Positions 8,733 through 21,007 of a DNA stretch of 64,000 bases are shown here, one piece after another. Numbering within the stretch: the stretch's first letter is position 1; each line of letters begins with the position of its first letter. The stretch comes from Arthrobacter subterraneus. GTDB taxonomy: Bacteria; Actinomycetota; Actinomycetes; Actinomycetales; Micrococcaceae. The translations under genes and the position numbers were made by a program. The notes beneath the pieces were generated by a model. The model was given only the letters and a program-made list of their open reading frames with translations, did no database searches and was not told the origin of the DNA. The stretch is from positions 1-64,000 of the forward strand of contig NZ_FNDT01000001.1 of NCBI RefSeq assembly GCF_900099735.1, in the 5' to 3' direction.

Positions 8733-9398
8733 TCACCTAAACAGTAGATCAGCGATGATGTTGACCGAATTGAGGAGGGACTGGCCCTTGGACTTCGAAT
8801 ACTCCGTGTAGACGATCTGCACCGGGTGTTCGGTCCAGCGCGGTTGCAGTACGGCCAGTAACTGCACCAGCTCGGATGCATGCGCCATCCGGTTCTGCGT
8901 CAGATGGATATTCGACGTGACGCTCCGTGAGAATGCCCGAAGCCCGTTGTGCGCATCGGTCAGGGGCATCCCCGTTGTGAGGCGGGTCTGAAATGCCGCT
9001 GTCCGCAGGACCAGGCGCTTCAACCATCCAATGTTGGTGCGGTTATCGAGGAACCTTGAACCGAGGACAACCTCCGCCTCGCCTGAGTTGAGCCGCGCAA
9101 CCATCGCCAGCGCATCTTCAACCCGGTGCTGGCCGTCCGCGTCGAAAGTCACCACGCTGGTCATCTGCGGATCCGACAGTGCGTACTCGAACCCGGTCTG
9201 CAGGGCGGCGCCCTGGCCCAGATTGACGGGGTGCTGAACAACCACGGCCCCGGCCTCGCGGGCAGCCTCTGCTGAAGTGTCTGAGCTGCCGTCATCCACA
9301 CAAACCACATTGGGAAAATATGGAAGCAGTCCCCGGACAACTTCACCAATTACGGGGGCTTCGTTGTAGAGGGGAATGACGATCCAGGTGCGACTCAC
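8733..9398 (-). CDS. Glycosyltransferase family 2, dolichyl/polyprenyl-phosphate sugar synthase-like
   Basis: The start is taken at the GTG (9396-9398), so the protein begins VSRTWIVIPLYNEAP, the normal GT2 N-terminus; the longer frame upstream adds an unlikely leader. The roughly 221-residue product has the GT-A features VCVDDGSSD and the metal-binding VTFDADGQH, and also VLGSRFLDN and DAHNGLRAFSR. These patterns resemble polyprenyl-phosphate mannose or glucose synthases, which load one sugar onto a lipid carrier for use outside the membrane. The adjacent DUF2304 protein supports this. The large DUF6541 membrane proteins nearby could use such a lipid-linked sugar (inference). Confidence 0.85.
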   Translation of the reverse strand: MSRTWIVIPLYNEAPVIGEVVRGLLPYFPNVVCVDDGSSDTSAEAAREAGAVVVQHPVNLGQGAALQTGFEYALSDPQMTSVVTFDADGQHRVEDALAMVARLNSGEAEVVLGSRFLDNRTNIGWLKRLVLRTAAFQTRLTTGMPLTDAHNGLRAFSRSVTSNIHLTQNRMAHASELVQLLAVLQPRWTEHPVQIVYTEYSKSKGQSLLNSVNIIADLLFR

Positions 9399-9551
9399 CA
9401 AGCAAGTATCCCATAGCGGGAACCCCGTTCCGGGGAGGCCCCCATGGCCGCATGCGTGCAAGGGTCCCCCGGTTACAGGTGACAGCGGCTGCCGCAGCGA
9501 CACCACTCCGGCCCATCAGGCGGCACACCCTCGCTGCGCTAAGGTCTTTCT

Positions 9552-10733
9552 ATGAATCGCAAGCCCCTCTACCTCGTCGGCCCGTCGGGACACCCGAATT
9601 TCGGCGACGAATTCATCACAGCATCCTGGCTCCGGTTCCTTGCAGCTGAAAGGCCCGACGACGATGTCTGGCTCGATTGCCCGCACCCCGGTTCGGCGCA
9701 GATCCTCTTTGCCGGTCTTCATCCGCGGTTGCGCATCACCAATACGCTGTGGCGGTGCGCGGCCGAGAACCAGGAACTGGCCGCGCCGGAGCTCGCGGAA
9801 CGCATGAGGTCGCTGGTAACCAACCTTGGCTCCCCTTCCTTCGACCTGGGCCTGCTGATGCTGCGTGAGGCCGCCTCTCTCCATCTGATCGGCGGCGGTT
9901 ACATCAACGGTATGTGGGCCCATCACGCGGCCCTGATCCACGGAATGCGCGCCGTACACGATCTGACCGGTGCTCCGCTCTTCGGGACCGGCCTCGGACT
10001 CATGCCGGTTCTCTTTGACGAACCCGCCAATCGCACGCTGTTCAGCGACTTCGCGCATGCGAGCGCCAGGGACGCGGCGAGCTCGGACGCGTACGGCCTC
10101 CCGCAGGCTCCTGACGACGCCTTTCTGGGAGTCAACGGCGAACTCGGCAGAAACCAGCGCGACGGCGTCTTTGTCTGCATCCAGAGCGACACGGCAGATC
10201 CAGACCTGGCGGACAGCGCCATCGCCACCGCGCGTGCCATCCTGGAGCCCATGGCCGCTGCCGGACGTTCCATCCATTATGTTGAGGCGGTTCCGGGGGC
10301 CGACCGCGTGGCGTTCGATCGCCTGGCTGACATCATCCCCGCTGAAAACTTCCTGTCCTTCGCTGAAATCTGGCAGCAAGGGCTCCCGCTGTCCGGACGG
10401 CAGACCTGGATCACTACACGGTTCCATTTCCATCTTCTGGCGGCAGCCGCAGGAGCAGACGGCGTCGCGTTACCCGTCAGGCCCGGCTATTACGACGTGA
10501 AACACCAGTCCCTCATTGACCTGGGCAGCCGGTGGAGCCTGGGCGGCGGTCATTCGGTCAGCCCGGACGGCGCCGAATCACTTTCGCAGCGGCTCGAGGA
10601 GCTCAGCGCGCTCAAGGAATCCGAAGCACGGGAGCTTTACAGCCAGCGCAGCCCCGCGCCGGTGCTCAGTGGTCCGCTGAGCCGCTTCGGACGGTCCGCC
10701 GGCAGGTCATTGGGTAGCCGGCTTCGTCGATGA
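9552..10733 (+). CDS. Polysaccharide pyruvyl transferase family protein
   Basis: The 393-residue protein opens with LYLVGPSGHPNFGDEFI; the NFGDE element and the later HLIGGGYINGMW are hallmarks of the polysaccharide pyruvyl transferase (CsaB/WcaK) superfamily, which adds ketal-linked pyruvate from PEP to sugars of surface polymers. The C-terminal half contains ITTRFHFHLLAAAAG, matching the conserved TxRfH motif of the family. Pyruvylated wall polymers anchor S-layer proteins in other bacteria. The gene is divergent from GT2 with about 150 bp between starts, and 13 bp separate it from the next gene on the same strand. Confidence 0.82.
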   Translation: MNRKPLYLVGPSGHPNFGDEFITASWLRFLAAERPDDDVWLDCPHPGSAQILFAGLHPRLRITNTLWRCAAENQELAAPELAERMRSLVTNLGSPSFDLGLLMLREAASLHLIGGGYINGMWAHHAALIHGMRAVHDLTGAPLFGTGLGLMPVLFDEPANRTLFSDFAHASARDAASSDAYGLPQAPDDAFLGVNGELGRNQRDGVFVCIQSDTADPDLADSAIATARAILEPMAAAGRSIHYVEAVPGADRVAFDRLADIIPAENFLSFAEIWQQGLPLSGRQTWITTRFHFHLLAAAAGADGVALPVRPGYYDVKHQSLIDLGSRWSLGGGHSVSPDGAESLSQRLEELSALKESEARELYSQRSPAPVLSGPLSRFGRSAGRSLGSRLRR

Positions 10734-10746
10734 GCCACGCCTTCTG

Positions 10747-12777
10747 ATGCTGCAGGAGATCACTCACCTGGCAGCACTCGCGCCTGTGGGTCTTATCGCC
10801 GCCGCTATTCTCGTTCTACCCGGCTTACTGGTACTGCTACCCATCGGCACCCCACTGCCGGCTGCCCTCGTTCTTGCGCCCGCCGTGGGGCTGGTTCCCC
10901 TGAGTGTCGCCGGCGTCGTGCTCGCAGCTCTGGACATTCCGTGGAACCTCACGACGGCGGCACTCGCCATGGCGGTCGCTTTCGGTATCTTCTGGCTGGT
11001 TGGACGGCGGTTCCGGTTCGATCGGAAAGTGGTACCCGACTACGGGTGGCTGTTCGTTTCGGCTCTTGGCGCCGCCGTCGCCGCTTCATCATTGTTGACG
11101 GTGGTCGCACTCCATAGGGGCATGGGAAGCCTGGACACCGCGTCCCAGGGCTGGGACCCGATCTTCCACATGAACGCTGTCCAGTGGATACGCGAGTCCG
11201 GACAGGCCACCCCCTGGAGCGTGTCCCCCATTTTCGCTGCAGGCGGTAGCTACTACCCCGTCGGGTGGCACCTGGTGGTGTCGCTGATTCCGGATGACGT
11301 TGTTGCAGCATCCAATATTTCCACCCTCGTCATCGGGGGGCTCCTCTGGCCCGCCGGGCTTGCCTACCTGGCGTCGGTGATTTTCCCTGAACGCCGCGGC
11401 ATCTGGCTTCTTGCCCCAGTCCTTGGTGCCCCGTACATCAGCTTTCCGTTCGCCCAGCTCATGCGTAGCGGACAGTGGCCCAACGGTCTCGGCACCGCCC
11501 TCGTGCCTGCCGCTCTCGCCATACTCATCCTTACCCTGCGGCTGCTGCGCACATCCCCCCGGGAACGTCTTGCCGGACAGGGATTCTGGCACCGAAGAGT
11601 GCTTCCGACTGTGCTGGTAGCCGTCCTCACCCTGGGGGGCGCCGCGGCTGCCCATCCGGGCGCGGTGATGGCCGTCGCGGTGGCTGCAGGTCCTTTTGTG
11701 GTCGCCTATGGTGTCCCATGGCTCGGCAGGGCCTTCCGGCACCACCGGAAGAGTGCCGTCATCGCGGTGACTGCCGGCGTCGGGCTCTTCATCACAGCGG
11801 CAGCCGTCCTGGGGCAGTCCCGCCTGCTGGAGTCTGTGATGAGCTACAACCGATCCGTCCGAGCAGAGCTTCCGGAAGCGGTGCCCTTCGCGGTCTTCGA
11901 TCTGGCGACCTTCCCCGTGCTGCAGCCGCCGGACATCGACGGGTTCAACCTCTACGTCGGACTCCTGGCAGCGGTGGGCGCGCTTGCCTGCCTGATCCTT
12001 CGGGGCCACCGCGCACTGGCCGTCGGATGGATATCCTTCGTGCTCCTCCACATTCTTGCCGCGGGGCCCGAGAATCCTGCCCGGTGGCTGACGGGCTTCT
12101 GGTACAAGGACACACAGCGTATCGCTCCGATGATTGCCATGACGGGCGCCCTTCTGGCCGCCTGGACCGTGGACCAGCTCGCTCGGGGCGCGGCCGGGGT
12201 AGTACAGCGCGCAATGGAAGGCAGAGGCGCCCGTGCACATCGGCTCGGTTCCGGCTACGCCGCCTCAGCTATCGCCCTCCTGCTGGTCGCCGCAATCTAC
12301 GTGGCATCCGACAATTTCCGCGCTGCCGAGCGGATAGCTGTGACTGCGAGGAACTATAGCGTTGGCGCAAGCGGTATGGGTGTCCTCGCCGCAGGGGAGC
12401 AGGATTTCATCGACGAGGCGTCCCGACTGTTACCTGACGACGCCGTCGTTATTGGGGATCCGTTCAATGGCGAAACCTACTTCTACACGCTCGGACAGCG
12501 ACGGGTGGTGTACACCCAGCTTGGCTCAGCCACCTCGGGCAATGAAGCGAAGGAGTACCTGCGCACCTCATTCAACGGGATTCATTCCGACCCGGCTGTG
12601 TGCCGTGCGCTCGGCTCTCTCGGCGTGACCCACTTCTACGAGGATCAGCCGGGGATGTCACACGCCAGCGACGGTCTGGCCGACTGGCCGGGTTTCTACG
12701 GCACCGACACCGCCCAGGGCTTCGAAGTTGTGCACAGGCGGGGACCACACACCCTGTACAGGATCACCGCCTGCTGA
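10747..12777 (+). CDS. DUF6541-like large membrane protein, possible GT-C glycosyltransferase
   Basis: The 676-residue product carries roughly a dozen hydrophobic segments over residues 1-510 and a soluble C-terminal domain of about 150 residues with DDAVVIGDPFNGETYFY. An extracytoplasmic loop after the first helices holds GWDPIFHMNAVQWI and YYPVGWHLVV, and a later one WYKDTQRIAPM. The layout of many helices plus an acidic residue in the first large loop resembles GT-C enzymes, which use polyprenyl-phosphate sugars outside the membrane. That function is an inference; the family itself is uncharacterised. It is a paralogue of the gene at 12897-14867. Confidence 0.75.
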   Translation: MLQEITHLAALAPVGLIAAAILVLPGLLVLLPIGTPLPAALVLAPAVGLVPLSVAGVVLAALDIPWNLTTAALAMAVAFGIFWLVGRRFRFDRKVVPDYGWLFVSALGAAVAASSLLTVVALHRGMGSLDTASQGWDPIFHMNAVQWIRESGQATPWSVSPIFAAGGSYYPVGWHLVVSLIPDDVVAASNISTLVIGGLLWPAGLAYLASVIFPERRGIWLLAPVLGAPYISFPFAQLMRSGQWPNGLGTALVPAALAILILTLRLLRTSPRERLAGQGFWHRRVLPTVLVAVLTLGGAAAAHPGAVMAVAVAAGPFVVAYGVPWLGRAFRHHRKSAVIAVTAGVGLFITAAAVLGQSRLLESVMSYNRSVRAELPEAVPFAVFDLATFPVLQPPDIDGFNLYVGLLAAVGALACLILRGHRALAVGWISFVLLHILAAGPENPARWLTGFWYKDTQRIAPMIAMTGALLAAWTVDQLARGAAGVVQRAMEGRGARAHRLGSGYAASAIALLLVAAIYVASDNFRAAERIAVTARNYSVGASGMGVLAAGEQDFIDEASRLLPDDAVVIGDPFNGETYFYTLGQRRVVYTQLGSATSGNEAKEYLRTSFNGIHSDPAVCRALGSLGVTHFYEDQPGMSHASDGLADWPGFYGTDTAQGFEVVHRRGPHTLYRITAC

Positions 12778-12800
12778 TTCAGTCGTCGCCCCAGCGCGTC

Positions 12801-12844
12801 AACCCAGCGTGATAGTGTCGATGGGTTCGCCAGCCTGGGTTTTT
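12801..12844 (+). terminator. Possible weak terminator between the two DUF6541 genes
   Basis: AACCCAG at 12801-12807 pairs with CTGGGTT at 12835-12841 and is followed by a short T run. The loop is long (27 nt), so the structure is not strong. It sits in the 119-bp gap after the first DUF6541 gene and could separate the two transcription units. Confidence 0.3.
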
Positions 12845-12896
12845 GTCCCTGATGCTCGCGCCGACCACACTTTCTAAGATTCCGCAGGAGTACTAA

Positions 12897-14867
12897 ATGT
12901 CCTGGTGGGCTGCCCTGCCGGCGATCGTTACGGCGATCGCCTTACTTTTGATACCTGGACTCCTGTTTTCAGCAGCGCTGCGCGCACGCGGACACCTCGC
13001 GGTAGGCCTGGTGCCGATGTTCTCGGTGGCGCTTGCCGGAGTGACAGGCATTGTGGCGGCTTTTCTGGGTCTGGAGTGGTCGGTTCTGACCTTTCTGCTC
13101 CTGAGCCTCGTGCTGTGCGCTATCGCCTTCGGGGTAACCAGGCTCATCGATGCACGGTTCGCACGCACTTTCTCCCCGCGGTTGGACAGGTATTCGATGA
13201 CAGCCGCTCTCGCCGGACTGGCCATCGGCGGGGCGGCTTCCGTGTATAACATTTCCCGGGCACTCGGCGCCCCGGACAATATTGCGCAACGCTACGACAA
13301 CGTCTATCACCTGAACGCGGTGAGATATGTCCTTGAGGAAGGCCAGGCATCGAGCCTCACCCTCGGACGCATGGTCAACCCCGACGCCGGCATAGCCATT
13401 TACCCTGCGGCGTGGCACAGCTTCGCGTCGATCGTTGCACAGCTGAGCGGCCAGCCGATCCCTGTCGCGATCAATGCCCTCAACATCGTCATCTGCTCAC
13501 TGGTCTGGCCCCTCAGCGCGGTCCTGCTTACCCGGGTGATCGTCGGCCCACGGCCGTTCGCTATTCTCTTTGCCGGCATCTTCTCGGCAGCATTTCCCGC
13601 GTTCCCCCTGGGCCTGCTCGACTTTGGTCCCCTGTACCCGAATTTGCTCTCCTACTCGATACTTCCGGCTGTGCTGGCCGTCGTCGTATCCGTCCTGCGG
13701 TCCCCCGGCCGCTCCGGACTCAGCCCAATCGGTTCCTTCATAGCCCTTGCCGCCGGCCTCGCCGGTCTGTTTACAGCCCAGCCGAACGGCTTCTCGGCCT
13801 TGCTGGCCCTCAGCCTGCCACCCCTGGTATGGAGATGGTGGACCTGGGCACGGACGGGATACCGCTCCGGCGCGGCCCGGTCACTGGTGGTTCCCGGCGT
13901 CGTCGGGGCTGTGTCAGCCACTGCCTTCGTTGCCGTCTGGCAGGCGCTGCTCATTACCGGCTATGACAACTGGCTACCCTTCAATGACAGCCGTTGGGAT
14001 GCGATCGGTGAGGCGCTCACCAGCGCACCCCACGGACGCGATGCCGCCGTGGTTCTCGGCATTGCCACCGCGGCCGGGATATTCGGCATCCTGAAAGGGC
14101 GAGCCCCGCTCTGGTTGCTCGGCGTGTTTGCGGTGGCGGTTCTGCTCTACGTGGTCGCGGCAAACGAGCCGCGCGGCTTGGTCCGGATGGCCTTGACCGG
14201 GTCCTGGTACCAGGACCCGCAGCGACTGGCCTCCCTCCTGCCGATCCCGACCATCGTTGTTGCGGCGTTCGGTGCGGCCCTCCTCATCACGAGCGGTCGC
14301 AGGCTCGTGCAGCGCATTCTCAATGCTGACGGTTCCCGCCAAAGAGTGTCAGCGATACTGGCAGGAACGCTGACGCTGGCTTTCGTCGCCCTGGGTGCGC
14401 TGTACAGTCAGCGCGGGCCGATCGACCAGATGGTCGTCGCCACCCATCTGAACCACACCTACGCGGGCAACCCCACCATTCTCTCGCCCGCCGAGCGCGA
14501 GCTGCTCGAGCGCCTGGACGAGACCGTTCCGGACGACGCGGTAGTCGGCGTCAACCCCTGGAACGGAAGCGCTCTGGCCTATGCGTTCAGCGGCACCGAG
14601 GTCACGCAGTACCACATGGGCAAACTGTCGGCTGATCTGTCTCTCATTGCCCGTGAGCTGGACGCGGCCGACGCCGCGTCGGAGGCGTGCGCGGTAGCTG
14701 AGGAGCTGGGAGTCGAGTATGTCCTCGACTTCGGCAGTTACTACCTGCTGGATCGTCCGCTGGCGCACTCCTACCCGGCCTTCGATGAGGCCGACGGCGC
14801 TCCCAACTATGAGCTGGTGGATGAAGAAGGCGACGCCAAGCTCTATGAAGTAACCAACTGCGGCTAG
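12897..14867 (+). CDS. DUF6541-like large membrane protein, second copy
   Basis: The 656-residue protein has the same architecture as the product of 10747-12777: many transmembrane segments in the first ~500 residues, an external loop with RYDNVYHLNAVRYV and YPAAWHSFASI, the motif WYQDPQRLA, and a soluble C-terminal region with DDAVVGVNPWNGSALAY. The shared pattern D-x-x-(Y/F)H(L/M)NAV suggests a conserved active site in a GT-C-like protein. The ATG follows AGGAG with ordinary spacing (GCAGGAGTACTAA upstream). Sequence divergence between the copies suggests different acceptors or donors rather than a recent duplication. Confidence 0.75.
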   Translation: MSWWAALPAIVTAIALLLIPGLLFSAALRARGHLAVGLVPMFSVALAGVTGIVAAFLGLEWSVLTFLLLSLVLCAIAFGVTRLIDARFARTFSPRLDRYSMTAALAGLAIGGAASVYNISRALGAPDNIAQRYDNVYHLNAVRYVLEEGQASSLTLGRMVNPDAGIAIYPAAWHSFASIVAQLSGQPIPVAINALNIVICSLVWPLSAVLLTRVIVGPRPFAILFAGIFSAAFPAFPLGLLDFGPLYPNLLSYSILPAVLAVVVSVLRSPGRSGLSPIGSFIALAAGLAGLFTAQPNGFSALLALSLPPLVWRWWTWARTGYRSGAARSLVVPGVVGAVSATAFVAVWQALLITGYDNWLPFNDSRWDAIGEALTSAPHGRDAAVVLGIATAAGIFGILKGRAPLWLLGVFAVAVLLYVVAANEPRGLVRMALTGSWYQDPQRLASLLPIPTIVVAAFGAALLITSGRRLVQRILNADGSRQRVSAILAGTLTLAFVALGALYSQRGPIDQMVVATHLNHTYAGNPTILSPAERELLERLDETVPDDAVVGVNPWNGSALAYAFSGTEVTQYHMGKLSADLSLIARELDAADAASEACAVAEELGVEYVLDFGSYYLLDRPLAHSYPAFDEADGAPNYELVDEEGDAKLYEVTNCG

Positions 14868-14876
14868 CGCCGAGAA

Positions 14877-14896
14877 CCGGGGACTACTGTCCCCGG
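14877..14896. terminator. Short bidirectional hairpin between convergent genes
   Basis: CCGGGGAC (14877-14884) and GTCCCCGG (14889-14896) form a perfect 8-bp stem with a TACT loop. The stop codon of the convergent ATPase gene lies inside the hairpin, which suits a shared terminator. Confidence 0.55.
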
Positions 14897-15612
14897 ATGT
14901 GTGCGATGGCCTCCGCGACGGGCGCATCGTGGACGATGCGCCCCTTTTCCAGCACGACGCCGCGCCTGCAGATCTGCCCGATCAGTTCGAGATCGTGGCT
15001 GACTACTACCAGTGTTTTCCCCGCCTCCGCGAGTTCCTTGATCTTGCTGATGCACTTGCGCTGGAACGGCTCGTCCCCCACCGCGAGAATCTCGTCGATC
15101 AGGAAGACATTCGGGTCGGTGTGCACAGCAACCGAGAATGCCAACCGCAGGTACATGCCGGAAGAGTAGAACCGGACCTCTGTATCGATGAACTCCCCGA
15201 TTTCAGCGAAATCCACGATTGAATCGAACTGCCGGTGAATGTCCTTTTCCGACATGCCAAGGATGGCGCCGTTGAGGAAGACGTTGTCCCTTCCGCTCAG
15301 GTCGGGATGGAACCCGGCACCCACTTCAATGAGCCCCGCTACCCGTCCCCTAGTCCGTACCGTACCGGTGTCCGGCAGCATGACGCCGGAGATGTGCTTG
15401 AGAAGGGTGGATTTTCCGGAGCCATTAAAACCGAGCAGCGCTACCGTTTCCCCCTCCTCCACTGTCAGGGACACATCGTTCAGTGCGGCAAAGGTTTTGG
15501 ACAGGTCACCCTTCCTCCCCTTCAGGAGCCACAGCACAGTCTCCTTGAGAGACCTCGTATGCCGTAGGGCGAACCGCTTCTGGATGCCTGCTATCTCGAT
15601 TGCCAACGCCAT
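14884..15612 (-). CDS. wzt: Polysaccharide ABC exporter ATPase (Wzt / Rv3781 type)
   Basis: The 242-residue ATPase has Walker A GFNGSGKST (61-69), the signature YSSGM (149-153) and Walker B LIDEILAVGDE (from 171). The SSGM signature and LIDEILAVGD are typical of the TagH/Wzt/RfbE group that exports O-antigen, teichoic acid or galactan. It lacks the extra C-terminal carbohydrate-binding domain of long Wzt proteins, like the mycobacterial galactan exporter Rv3781. It begins 2 bp after the permease stop and is the last gene of the glf-glfT2-permease-ATPase unit, so it probably powers export of the lipid-linked galactofuranan. Confidence 0.9.
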   Translation of the reverse strand: MALAIEIAGIQKRFALRHTRSLKETVLWLLKGRKGDLSKTFAALNDVSLTVEEGETVALLGFNGSGKSTLLKHISGVMLPDTGTVRTRGRVAGLIEVGAGFHPDLSGRDNVFLNGAILGMSEKDIHRQFDSIVDFAEIGEFIDTEVRFYSSGMYLRLAFSVAVHTDPNVFLIDEILAVGDEPFQRKCISKIKELAEAGKTLVVVSHDLELIGQICRRGVVLEKGRIVHDAPVAEAIAHIRGQ

Positions 15613-15614
15613 GT

Positions 15615-16513
15615 CTATAACTCCTGAGCGAAGCGGCCCTCAAGGCGCCGGAAAAGGTGCTGTCCAAGGATCACCGTGAACAGTGCAACAGCGAGGGCAA
15701 CCGGAAGCCACACCGGCAGGAACCCGGGTGGGAGTGCAAACTGTTGATCCGTGGTCGGCAGCCAGAAGGCGTAGTGGAAAGTCTCTACACTGACCGTCAA
15801 AGGATTGAGCATGTAGATGGACAGCGCCGTGTCGCCCAGTTGCCTCCGCACCATTTCCCAGGAATAGAGGACGGGCGATGCCCAGGTCGCCACCATCAGC
15901 AGCATGTCAACGAGATTCTCGGCGTCGCGGTAATAGACGTTGATTGCACCGAAGATCAGGCCCAGTCCGGTAGCGAGGAACGCCGCAATCAGGAATCCCA
16001 CGATGGCCACGGCCAATTGCAGGATCGAGGGAGACCAGCCGGTAAACAGACATGCCACCACCAGAATGACTATCTGCGGGAGGAAGTGAATCCCGGAGAC
16101 CCAGATGGCCGATACCGGGAATAGCTCCCGCGGGAGGTAGATCTTCTTGATCAGCCCGCTGTTGCCTACGATCGATCGCGATGCATTCCCCAGGGCCTCT
16201 GAGAAAAAGTTGATCAACACAATGCCCGAAAACAGGTAGATCGCGTAGTTCGGTAGTCCGTCAGGGTTCCTGTCGCTCTGCTCGAGCCCCAGGAAGATGC
16301 CAAGCGCAATGTAGAAAACAATGAACTGGACGCCGGGTTTCACATAGGACCAGAGAAGCCCAAGCACCGATCCGCGGTACCGGACCTTGATTTCCTTGTC
16401 GACCAGGAGCTTGAGAAGGAACCGGTGGCGCGCCACATCGCGCAGGCCTGCCCCACGCCCGGGTACCCTCAGCTCCGCCTGCGCAGGTCCCCCCGGCTCA
16501 TCTGAACCTGCCG

Positions 16514-16517
<4 letters not shown>
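15615..16517 (-). CDS. wzm: Polysaccharide ABC exporter permease (Wzm / ABC-2 type)
   Basis: From the ATG at 16515-16517 the protein has 300 residues; this start overlaps the glfT2 stop in an ATGA, and longer in-frame versions would run into glfT2. It carries six hydrophobic segments between about residue 50 and the end, and the ABC-2 elements DKEIKVRYRGSVLGLLW near the N-terminus and VYYRDAENLVDMLLM in the middle. Together with the ATPase just downstream it forms a Wzm-Wzt exporter. The position directly after glfT2 indicates the galactan as substrate. Confidence 0.9.
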
Positions 16518-19773
<3,256 letters not shown>

Positions 19774-19828
19774 TTACCCGACGGGCTATCAGCATGCCGA
19801 CGTGGCCATGCCAAACTACAGTGGTCCC

Positions 19829-20983
19829 ATGCGCCCCAGGATCCTTTGCATTTCTTTTTCCGATATCAGTGCAGACGCACGCGTGTTGCGGCAGATAGCG
19901 GTTCTCGCTGAGTTTGGCGAGGTGACGACGGTGGGCTACGGGAGCAAACCGGAAGGTGCCTCACATCACCTGGAGATCGAATCGTCCCTGCCCTCGCTGC
20001 CGCAGACGCTTGCCGGCGTGGCGCTGCTGACCCTGCGGCTGTATCGCCGCGTGGAGTTCCTCGCCCCCGCCGTGCGGCGTGCCCTTGAGCTGGCACAGGG
20101 AGACTGGGACCTGGTGGTGGCGAATGAAGCGCGTGCTCTGCCGCTCGCTCGCCGACTCGCTGGCCCCCACATTCCGGTGTGGGGCGACATGCACGAGTGG
20201 GCGCCCGAGGAACGCGTGCACGTTCTGTCCTGGAAGCTCCTGATCAAGCCGTTCATGACCTGGGTATGCGCACGGCATCTTCCGCATGCCGCCGCCGTGT
20301 CTGTGGTCAATGACTCAATCGCGGCTCTCTACCGCGCCGAGTTCGGAGTGCAGACCGTGACAGTCCGGAATGCGCGCCGACTGGTTGACCTTGAGCCCTC
20401 CCCCATGCAGCCCGATTCCATCCGGCTGGTCCATAGCGGAGCAGCCGTACCCGGGCGAAACCTTGAGGGGATGATGCAGGCCGTGGGGATGCTCGGCTCG
20501 GGCTACAGCCTGGACCTCTACCTGGTGCCTGCCCGGGACGGCGGCAGGTACAAGAGCCAGTTGGAGGACCTGGCGCGCGGGTTCGGGAATGTCCGGCTGC
20601 TGCCGCCCGTGGCGCCTGATGATCTCCCCGCCGTCCTCAACGCGTATGACGTGGGCATCTTCAGTCTTCCGCCGCAAACGCGCAATCACGCACTGATGCT
20701 GCCGAACAAGTTCTTCGATTTTGTCCAGGCCAGGCTATGTATTGTCTTCAGCCCCTCCCCGGAAACCTCCCGACTGATCGAACAGTTTGAGCTGGGGGCT
20801 ATTGCCGAGGACTTCTCACCGGAAGCGCTCGCTGCGGCCATCGGATCCCTGGGCCGGGAAGACATCGCAAAGTACAAGCAGAAAGCACACCAAAGCGCGA
20901 GGGCCCTCAGCTCGGAGACGGATGAAGAAGTAGAACGCTCCCTGCTCAGGGACCTGCTGCCTTCCGCAGCGCAAATCAGCTGA
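19829..20983 (+). CDS. Glycosyltransferase family 4-like protein, paralogue of the gene at 1278-2435
   Basis: The ATG at 19829 gives MRPRILCISFSDI, which aligns with the start of its paralogue at 1278-2435; an ATG seven codons earlier (19808) is an alternative. The 384-residue product has RVLRQIAVLAEFGEVTTVGYG in the N-terminal half, WGDMHEWAPEE, HSGAAVPGRNLEG, and the PNKFFDFVQARL donor-site element. The next gene, an epimerase, starts about 24 bp after its stop, so both are likely one transcript. Substrate unknown. Confidence 0.8.
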   Translation: MRPRILCISFSDISADARVLRQIAVLAEFGEVTTVGYGSKPEGASHHLEIESSLPSLPQTLAGVALLTLRLYRRVEFLAPAVRRALELAQGDWDLVVANEARALPLARRLAGPHIPVWGDMHEWAPEERVHVLSWKLLIKPFMTWVCARHLPHAAAVSVVNDSIAALYRAEFGVQTVTVRNARRLVDLEPSPMQPDSIRLVHSGAAVPGRNLEGMMQAVGMLGSGYSLDLYLVPARDGGRYKSQLEDLARGFGNVRLLPPVAPDDLPAVLNAYDVGIFSLPPQTRNHALMLPNKFFDFVQARLCIVFSPSPETSRLIEQFELGAIAEDFSPEALAAAIGSLGREDIAKYKQKAHQSARALSSETDEEVERSLLRDLLPSAAQIS

Positions 20984-21007
20984 CAATCAGGAACTAGAGT
21001 GGAACCT

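Noticed and set aside
11089..12240. 383-residue open frame on the - strand
   Set aside because: Antisense to the first DUF6541 gene; high Gly/Arg/His content and no motif.
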